From Acidobacteriota bacterium (GTDB taxonomy: Bacteria > Acidobacteriota > UBA4820 > DSQY01): a DNA stretch of 10,781 nt. Under the pieces are notes generated by a model. That model did no database searches. It was not told where the DNA came from and saw only the letters and a list, made by a program, of their open reading frames with translations. How positions within the stretch are numbered: the stretch's first letter is position 1; each line of letters opens with the position of its first letter. Below, piece by piece: positions 5,838 to 10,781 of this stretch. Position numbers and translations under genes: made by a program. The stretch lies in contig JAEMPZ010000113.1 in assembly GCA_022759065.1 (NCBI GenBank), positions 1-10,781 on the forward strand, read 5' to 3'.

Positions 5838-7994
5838 TCAGCCACCCTCGGTGCGAAACCGCGCCAGCTCTCGCCCGGTCTCCTCGGCGCGGGTGGAGAG
5901 GGCTTCCATCTGGGCGCGCGCTTCGCGGACGATGGCCACGCTGGCCTGGCTCGCCCGCGCGAACTCCTCGACCGCCTTGCCGCCGCCCTTGGCCGCTTCC
6001 ATCTGCGTGGAGGCCTGGGAGAGCACCTCGGCCACCGCGGATGTCAGGCGCTCCATCGCGTCGCGAATCATCGCCGAGCCAGTGCTCTGTTCCTTGGTCG
6101 CGCGCTTGACCTCCTCCGCGAGGCTTCTGATGCGGTTGACCGCTTCGAGAATCTGACCGCTGCTCTGAGTCTGCTCGCTGGTCGCCTTGCCCAATTGGTG
6201 GGCAAGGTCGCGCACCTGTTCAAGCGACTTGGCGACCCCTTCCGCGGAGCGGCTCTGCTCCACCGTGGCGCGGGCGATCTCCTGAACCATCTGAACGGCG
6301 GGGGCCACCGATTGCTCTATCCGCTTGAACGAAGCCGCCGTCGCGCTGGACGCCGAGACGCTCTCTTCAAGGATCGCGGTCTGGGTTGTGACGCTCTCCA
6401 CCGCCTTATGAACCTCGGCCTGCACGCTCGACACGAGCGAAGCGATCTCTCTCGTGGAAAGGGAAGTCTTTTCGGCCAGGCCGCGGATCTCGGAAGCGAC
6501 CACGGCGAAGGATTTCCCGTGCTCCCCTGCCTGCGCGGCAATTATCGCCGCGTTGAGCGCCAGCAGGTGCGTCTGTTCCATCACCTCGTCAATGACGGAG
6601 AGTATGTTGCCGACCTCCTCGCTTCGCTGGCCCAAAAGCCTCATGGCCTCGACGGTCTTGCCAAAAGAGCCTTGCAGTTCCTTGACGCTCTGTGCCGAGC
6701 GCTCGACGGCCACCACGCCCGACTTCGCCTCGGAGGAGGCGTTCTCGGCCGCCTCCCGCGTGCGCAGGGCATTTTGCTCGATCTGCCTGATGCTGGAACC
6801 CATCTGGGTCATGGCCGCGGAGGTCTCTTCGACGAAGCGGTTTAGCGTCACTGCCGAAGCGCTGATCTGGCGCTGCGCCGCCACGTTTTGCGAGAGCGTA
6901 GAGGCGGCTTTGTTGACCTGGTCCGTGAGGCCGTCTGCGCTCGCGGCGATCTCCTCGATGCTGGTGATCATCTCAAGCACCGAAGAGCTGACCTCCTCCG
7001 CAAGCTGCGAAAGCCCCTCCATCTGGCGGGAGACCTCCACCACGGAGTTCTGGATCGCCTGCAGCGAGGCGGAAACCGCTTTCGAGGCGTTGTCCTGTTC
7101 TCCAGCGTGCTCCAGGTTGCGCTCAAGCTGGCCCCGCACCGCCTGCGTGTCGGCTTCAACCCGCTGGAAAGCGCCTCTGATATCCCGAATCATTGAAGCA
7201 AGCTGGCCGGACATTTCCCTGAAAGACTGCGTAAGCCGGCCCAATTCATCCCTTCGGCGCTCCACCTCGGCGGCCGCCGTCAGGTCGCCTCCCGCTATGC
7301 GCTTGGCAAGGCTGGTAAGGCTGTAAATTGGAGCGGTGAGGTAGCTGGTGACGAGATAGGAGAGAAAGGTGCCTAGAGCCATGGTGGCCAAAATGGCAAG
7401 CAAGCCGAAAATGAGGTAGCCGCGGCGCAAAGTGGCGAGCCCGGAAAGCGCGACCACCATCCTCATTTCGCCAAGGTCTTGAGGCCCTGAAACCTTGCCC
7501 GGCGTATCAAAACCAAACTCCCCGACGGGCGTTGCGGCCTCCGCCGCCTTGCGAATCGGCACGCGAATCAACAGCGCGGCGCCTTTGTCGGTCTTCTGTG
7601 ACGTCACGGTGACGCCGGCTGGAAGGCCGGAAAAAGGCTCGTACGGCGCCTTGCCCAAGGGGCCACCGGATTGCAGGGTCTTTCCAGAAGAGTCATCAAA
7701 CTCGGCCCAGAGTATGTTCGGGTCGGCCTTAAGCATCCCGTCAATGGTGCCTTTCAGCCCCTGCTTGTTGAATTGCAGGTCGTAGCCTGAAAGATTGCCC
7801 ACCATAACGCCGAGGCTCTTGTAGGATTCCTGTATCTGCCCCATAGCCACGGAGCGGGACTTCGCGTAAAAAAGCAGCGCCTGGGCCAGGGAGCCGAGAA
7901 ACAGGAGCCCTACAAGGACCGCGAGAATCTGGCCGCGGACGCTTCCTCCCACGAATTTCTCGAAGAGCCCCTGAACCTTCACGCGCTCATTCAT
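5838..7994 (-). CDS. Methyl-accepting chemotaxis protein (transmembrane chemoreceptor)
   Basis: This is a 718-aa inner-membrane receptor. A short cytoplasmic start is followed by TM1 (about 21-43), a periplasmic sensor of ~145 residues (about 45-190; Cache/PAS-like by its pattern, not firmly assigned), TM2 (about 192-214) and HAMP (about 212-266, with the AP motif at 221-222). A very long antiparallel coiled coil (about 270-710) then folds at the hairpin tip around 461-505, whose core is QTHLLALNAAIIAAQAGEHG. The arms on both sides of the tip are each ~210 residues, longer than in E. coli Tsr/Tar. No C-terminal NWETF-type CheR tether is present. The ATG overlaps the end of the binding-protein gene by 8 bases, with GGGGA upstream, and cheW follows 8 bases later. 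It probably senses the neighbouring binding protein, its ligand, or both; this is inference. Confidence 0.95.
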   Translation of the reverse strand: MNERVKVQGLFEKFVGGSVRGQILAVLVGLLFLGSLAQALLFYAKSRSVAMGQIQESYKSLGVMVGNLSGYDLQFNKQGLKGTIDGMLKADPNILWAEFDDSSGKTLQSGGPLGKAPYEPFSGLPAGVTVTSQKTDKGAALLIRVPIRKAAEAATPVGEFGFDTPGKVSGPQDLGEMRMVVALSGLATLRRGYLIFGLLAILATMALGTFLSYLVTSYLTAPIYSLTSLAKRIAGGDLTAAAEVERRRDELGRLTQSFREMSGQLASMIRDIRGAFQRVEADTQAVRGQLERNLEHAGEQDNASKAVSASLQAIQNSVVEVSRQMEGLSQLAEEVSSSVLEMITSIEEIAASADGLTDQVNKAASTLSQNVAAQRQISASAVTLNRFVEETSAAMTQMGSSIRQIEQNALRTREAAENASSEAKSGVVAVERSAQSVKELQGSFGKTVEAMRLLGQRSEEVGNILSVIDEVMEQTHLLALNAAIIAAQAGEHGKSFAVVASEIRGLAEKTSLSTREIASLVSSVQAEVHKAVESVTTQTAILEESVSASSATAASFKRIEQSVAPAVQMVQEIARATVEQSRSAEGVAKSLEQVRDLAHQLGKATSEQTQSSGQILEAVNRIRSLAEEVKRATKEQSTGSAMIRDAMERLTSAVAEVLSQASTQMEAAKGGGKAVEEFARASQASVAIVREARAQMEALSTRAEETGRELARFRTEGG

Positions 7995-8910
7995 AGATCG
8001 TCCCCGAGGAAAGGTCCTTGGGCAGCTTGTTTATCCTCAAGGCCTTCGCCGTGCTCCCGTTCACCGCGGTAGCCGCGTCGGCAACCGATACGACCCGAGT
8101 GTCGGGCGCCTTTCCAGAAGAGAGAATGTCGGACGCCACTTCCGCCGCGCGGGAACCGGCTGACTGGGGCGGGATGTAGGCGGCAGCCAAGGCTCCGTTT
8201 GACACGAGGCTTTCAGAGTAGGCCAGCGGCATTATTCCGGCCTCGATGCACTTTGAAATGATGAAGCGGAGAGACTCGGGCGCCTGCGTCAAAGGGTCAG
8301 GCAAAAGGAGCACGTATTGAGCCTGCCCTTTGATCCCGTCCAAAACTTTTGGAAGATCGTCGGTCCCCTGGACGGAGGCGGTCGAGGCTGAAAGCCCTTC
8401 CGCGCCGAGAGCTGAGGCGATCTCAAGTGCCGAGGCGGCAATTGCGGCCTGGTGAAGAACGACGATGCTCTTGCCCTTGCCAAGAGACTTGACCACCTGC
8501 GCGAGGAGCCTGGGGGCACCGAGAGATGCCACGCCGGTCGCGCGGGGATCACGAGTCAGGCCGTCCACCTCCGGGTAGTAAACCATGGCGTAGACGATCT
8601 GGACCTCCGGGAGCGCCTGGCGGACCTTTTTCACCGCGTAGGAGCCCACGGCAAAAACAAGGTCCGGCGCCTGCCCTTTCAGGGTGGCCAGCGCGGCGTC
8701 GTCCTTGTCCGAGCCGTCAAGCTCGACGGCGGCTGGATTGAAGCCCCGAAGTTGCTTGGCGTAAGCCATCTGAATGAAGCCGTTCCTGGCATCATCGTAG
8801 GCCGCCACCCCCTTGCGCAGAACGACGAAGACCCCGGAGGCGCTTGCCCCCATGGAAACCAGACAGAGGAGCAGAACCGTCAGGAAACATTTCGGCCAAC
8901 GAAGGATCAT
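7987..8910 (-). CDS. Periplasmic ABC-type substrate-binding protein (PF04392-like)
   Basis: It is 307 aa from the ATG chosen here. A Sec signal peptide is clear: Arg/Lys near the start, the hydrophobic run FLTVLLLCLVSM, and an ASA cleavage site at 22-24. The Cys at 16 is not in a lipobox, so a soluble periplasmic protein is predicted. The body resembles the PF04392 'ABC_sub_bind' family (TrpX-like, type I two-lobed fold): DLVFAVGSYAVKKV, then the PEVQIVYAMVY strand, then the TGVASLGAP turn. Ligands in this family include aromatic amino acids, but the ligand here cannot be read. No permease or ATPase gene is adjacent. The next gene is a chemoreceptor that overlaps it by 8 bases, pointing to a sensing role. 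A GTG at 8946 would give 12 more residues but has no good ribosome-binding site. Confidence 0.85.
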   Translation of the reverse strand: MILRWPKCFLTVLLLCLVSMGASASGVFVVLRKGVAAYDDARNGFIQMAYAKQLRGFNPAAVELDGSDKDDAALATLKGQAPDLVFAVGSYAVKKVRQALPEVQIVYAMVYYPEVDGLTRDPRATGVASLGAPRLLAQVVKSLGKGKSIVVLHQAAIAASALEIASALGAEGLSASTASVQGTDDLPKVLDGIKGQAQYVLLLPDPLTQAPESLRFIISKCIEAGIMPLAYSESLVSNGALAAAYIPPQSAGSRAAEVASDILSSGKAPDTRVVSVADAATAVNGSTAKALRINKLPKDLSSGTIYE

Positions 8911-8914
8911 CGCC

Positions 8915-8921
8915 ACCTCCT
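8915..8921 (-). promoter_or_regulatory. Ribosome-binding site that fixes the start of the binding-protein gene
   Basis: AGGAGGT on the minus strand, four bases before the ATG at 8910. It favours this start over the upstream GTG at 8946 and places the signal peptide at the true N-terminus. Confidence 0.75.
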
Positions 8922-8942
8922 CAACCTTCACCCTTAAGGATA

Positions 8943-10295
8943 TCACCCGCGCCCTTTGAGTTCAACGTCAAGGGTTCGCGCATGAGCCATGGATACCAAC
9001 CCGGGGGAGCGAGGAACGCGCCGAAGGTTCTTGCAGCGCGCGAAAATGACCGCCACGCGGCCACCCCGCGAAGCGCCGCTGTGGCTGGCGGCGTATAGAG
9101 CAGCGGCCTGGGCGACGTCCTGGGGGCAATCTTCCAGGCGCGACGGGTTGCGCACGACGACGTGGCAGCCCGGGTAGTCCGCGGCGTGAAACCAGAAATC
9201 CTCGCCACGCCCGATTCTGAAGGTGACAAAGTCGTTGGCGAGCGCCGTCTTGCCGGCGTAACCGGCGAAGCCACGAGGCAGTTCCAGCCGGACGACTCCT
9301 TTGGGGAGCTTGTCCGCGGCCTTGACTCTCTGCTTTGCAGATGAGGTTCTTGCGGCCTTTGGGAAGAGGCGGCCAAGGTTTTCCTCGCGCGCCAAGGCTT
9401 CGCGCTCCAGGGCGAGGGCCTCCTCGTCGCGCGCGATGGCAGCCAAAATCGCCGCCGTTTTTTCCATCCTCGATTTGCCGCGCTTCGCGAGGCGGAAAAA
9501 ACGCGAGGCGTTTTCCTTCAAGGAGAGGGCCGGATCCAGCGCAACGCTGGCCGCTTTGGGTGGAACGGCCCCGTAGTCCACCACATCCGCCTGGCCAAGC
9601 CCCCTCCGGTCAAGATTGCCTAGAGCCAGAAGGGCCCTACCGGAAGCTTCAAGTTCCATCCACGATTGCCCTTCCGCCCGCTCCTGTGTGACGGCTTCGC
9701 GCCGCCTCTTCAGGACCTTGGCCCTTTTGGCAAGCTCGCCGCCGGCGCGGCGGCGGCCGGCTTCAATGAGCCCGGCACGAAGCGCCTGAGGCCCCTCTTC
9801 TCTCAGGTAACGCCCAGGCTCCGCAATTGTTGGCGGCGGCTGCGATGAAGAACCGCGCGGCGGAGGCAAAGCCCACGTCTCGCCGGGCGCGCCCGTCCTG
9901 AATTGGCCTTTGAACTTGCGGGCGGCCCAAAGCGCCACGCCCTCTTTCGAAAGCAGAAGCAGGTTGGCCGAGCGCCCGAGCGCTTCGCAAACAAACGCGG
10001 CCCCGCCGGAGAGAACGATCCGGAGGATCGGCTCGCCATCCACCGCCTCCACCCGTTCCACGCGTGCCCCCTTCAAGTGAGTCCGCAAGACTTCCGGCGC
10101 CTGGACTTCAGGCCAAGCCCAGGAGCAAAGCCCCGCATGGAATGCCTCAGGCCTGCACGAGAGCCCTAGCGTTTCTTCGGCGGAAAACGCCAAGCCCAGA
10201 AAAAACGGGTCCGGGGCAGATATGTTCTTGATGAAGCGGCCGCGAAGCGCGGCGTCAAGCAAGGGAGCGAGCGCCCTGGCGTCAAAGGCGTTCAT
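8943..10295 (-). CDS. NFACT family protein, RqcH/NEMF-like (FbpA-like) ribosome quality-control factor
   Basis: It is 450 aa, shorter than the ~570 aa of Bacillus RqcH. Order: NFACT-N domain (about 1-145, starting with FDARALAPLLDAALRGRFIKNI); a Pro-rich linker (144-160); a basic helical/coiled-coil middle (about 180-310), including the conserved LDPALSLKENASRFFRLAKRGK; and a C-terminal NFACT-R domain (about 343-445) with DFWFHAADYPGCHVVVRNP at 366-384. Relatives bind the 60S/50S subunit carrying a stalled peptidyl-tRNA and, in RqcH, add Ala tails. The Asp-Arg pair of RqcH (D97-R98 in B. subtilis, from memory) aligns with E88-P89 here, so tail synthesis is uncertain. The ATG has GGAG 6 bases upstream, overlapping the rhomboid stop codon. 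Its GTG/TGA end (8943-8945) is followed by 32 bases before the binding-protein start. Confidence 0.9.
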   Translation of the reverse strand: MNAFDARALAPLLDAALRGRFIKNISAPDPFFLGLAFSAEETLGLSCRPEAFHAGLCSWAWPEVQAPEVLRTHLKGARVERVEAVDGEPILRIVLSGGAAFVCEALGRSANLLLLSKEGVALWAARKFKGQFRTGAPGETWALPPPRGSSSQPPPTIAEPGRYLREEGPQALRAGLIEAGRRRAGGELAKRAKVLKRRREAVTQERAEGQSWMELEASGRALLALGNLDRRGLGQADVVDYGAVPPKAASVALDPALSLKENASRFFRLAKRGKSRMEKTAAILAAIARDEEALALEREALAREENLGRLFPKAARTSSAKQRVKAADKLPKGVVRLELPRGFAGYAGKTALANDFVTFRIGRGEDFWFHAADYPGCHVVVRNPSRLEDCPQDVAQAAALYAASHSGASRGGRVAVIFARCKNLRRVPRSPGLVSMAHARTLDVELKGRG

Positions 10296-10304
10296 GGCCG
10301 TCTC

Positions 10305-10781
10305 CTACTGGATTCTTCGGAAGCGTCGGCGGCGCCACTTGTACTTAAGATCACTCGCGAGCGCGCGAATGCGCCAGAAACGCCCGACGTATAAAAGCCC
10401 GAAGATCGCCCCGCCAAGGTGAGCCAGGTGGGCGACGTTGCCACCGCCCCCGACGGCAATGAAATAGACGCTCAGCGCCATGAACCCAAGCACCAGGACC
10501 CAAATCTTGATAGGGATTATGAAGAATAGAAGGACTTTTGTCTGGGGAAAATAGACCGCGTATGCGGCGAGAATGCCGAAGAGAGCGCCGCTCGCGCCTA
10601 TTATCACTACGTTGCTATGGGGCATGAAGGCGCCCAGGATGCCGCCGGAAAGCGCCGCGCCGAAATAGAGGATCAAAAACCGCTTCAGCCCCATGAAGAG
10701 CTGCAAGTCCCCGCCGAAGAAATAGAGCGTCAGCATGTTGAAAAACAGGTGCATGGGGCCGCCGTGAAGGAAGGCGTAGGT
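10305..10781 (-). CDS. Rhomboid family intramembrane serine protease, 5' part missing
   Basis: The gene enters from the right edge; 158 codons are visible and the N-terminus (first membrane segment and start of loop 1) lies outside. The frame is open to the edge, beginning TYAFLHGGPMHLFFN, so the Met at 10754 is internal. The HxxxxHxxxN motif (visible residues 6, 11, 15) is intact. The catalytic Ser lies in GASG (S64) and the catalytic His in AHLAHLGG (H121, the second His). The tail after the last membrane segment is very basic (KYKWRRRRFRR) and probably cytoplasmic. The enzyme cleaves transmembrane substrates in the inner membrane; targets are unknown. The TAG stop is 9 bases before the NFACT ATG and forms part of its ribosome-binding site (TAGGAG). 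Confidence 0.95.
   Translation of the reverse strand, partial: TYAFLHGGPMHLFFNMLTLYFFGGDLQLFMGLKRFLILYFGAALSGGILGAFMPHSNVVIIGASGALFGILAAYAVYFPQTKVLLFFIIPIKIWVLVLGFMALSVYFIAVGGGGNVAHLAHLGGAIFGLLYVGRFWRIRALASDLKYKWRRRRFRRIQ

Noticed and set aside
5098..6156. 352-codon open frame on the plus strand
   Set aside because: Antisense across three real genes (DeoC-like, cheW, chemoreceptor), with no domain pattern.
6460..6600. Substitutions in the chemoreceptor tip (AAII instead of AAIE, QAGEHGK)
   Set aside because: I recall this form as normal in a large deltaproteobacterial chemoreceptor family, so it is a lineage marker and not a defect.
6454..7326. 290-codon Ser/Ala-rich open frame on the plus strand
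   Set aside because: It mirrors the Ala/Ser/Glu-rich coiled coil of the chemoreceptor; the composition explains it.
8840..8910. Lipoprotein signal on the binding protein (Cys at residue 16)
   Set aside because: The Cys is inside the hydrophobic run with Leu before it, so no [AGS]-C lipobox; an ASA cleavage site follows.

Overview
All ten recognisable genes lie on the minus strand and are closely packed. The DNA is GC-rich, apart from the first ~210 bases. An envelope-spanning chemoreceptor, a Sec-type signal peptide on a periplasmic binding protein, and a chemoreceptor tip of the type I recall from deltaproteobacteria (AAIIAAQAGEHGK) suggest a GC-rich Gram-negative bacterium. Desulfobacterota or Myxococcota-like is my best guess, from protein style only.

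Layout in transcription order (right to left): a rhomboid intramembrane protease cut by the window edge (10781-10305); an NFACT/RqcH-like ribosome quality-control protein (10295-8943); a PF04392-type periplasmic binding protein (8910-7987); a methyl-accepting chemotaxis protein (7994-5838); CheW (5829-5305); a degenerate deoxyribose-phosphate-aldolase-like protein (5321-4659); a polytopic PF03706 'LPG synthase TM' protein (4592-3549); NrdR (3504-3034); an Hsp20 small heat-shock protein (3034-2588); and LonA protease (2585-165). Positions 1-164 hold no gene.

Three groups stand out. Rhomboid and the NFACT gene are 9 bases apart and share a stop/ribosome-binding site. Binding protein, chemoreceptor, CheW and the DeoC-like gene overlap or nearly abut, which suggests one sensory unit in which an ABC-type binding protein without permease or ATPase presents a ligand to the chemoreceptor. 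NrdR, Hsp20 and Lon are translationally coupled (TGATG overlap, then a 2-base gap), joining a nucleotide-reductase repressor to proteostasis genes.

The most unusual features are: the DeoC-like protein, whose Schiff-base lysine appears to be arginine; the NFACT protein, which seems to lack the Asp-Arg pair of RqcH; and the end of the window, where three arrays of short imperfect repeats (7-bp, 7-bp and 9-bp periods) lie next to each other and the last one writes the C-terminal tail and stop codon of Lon. I found no tRNA, rRNA, CRISPR array, insertion sequence or convincing terminator.
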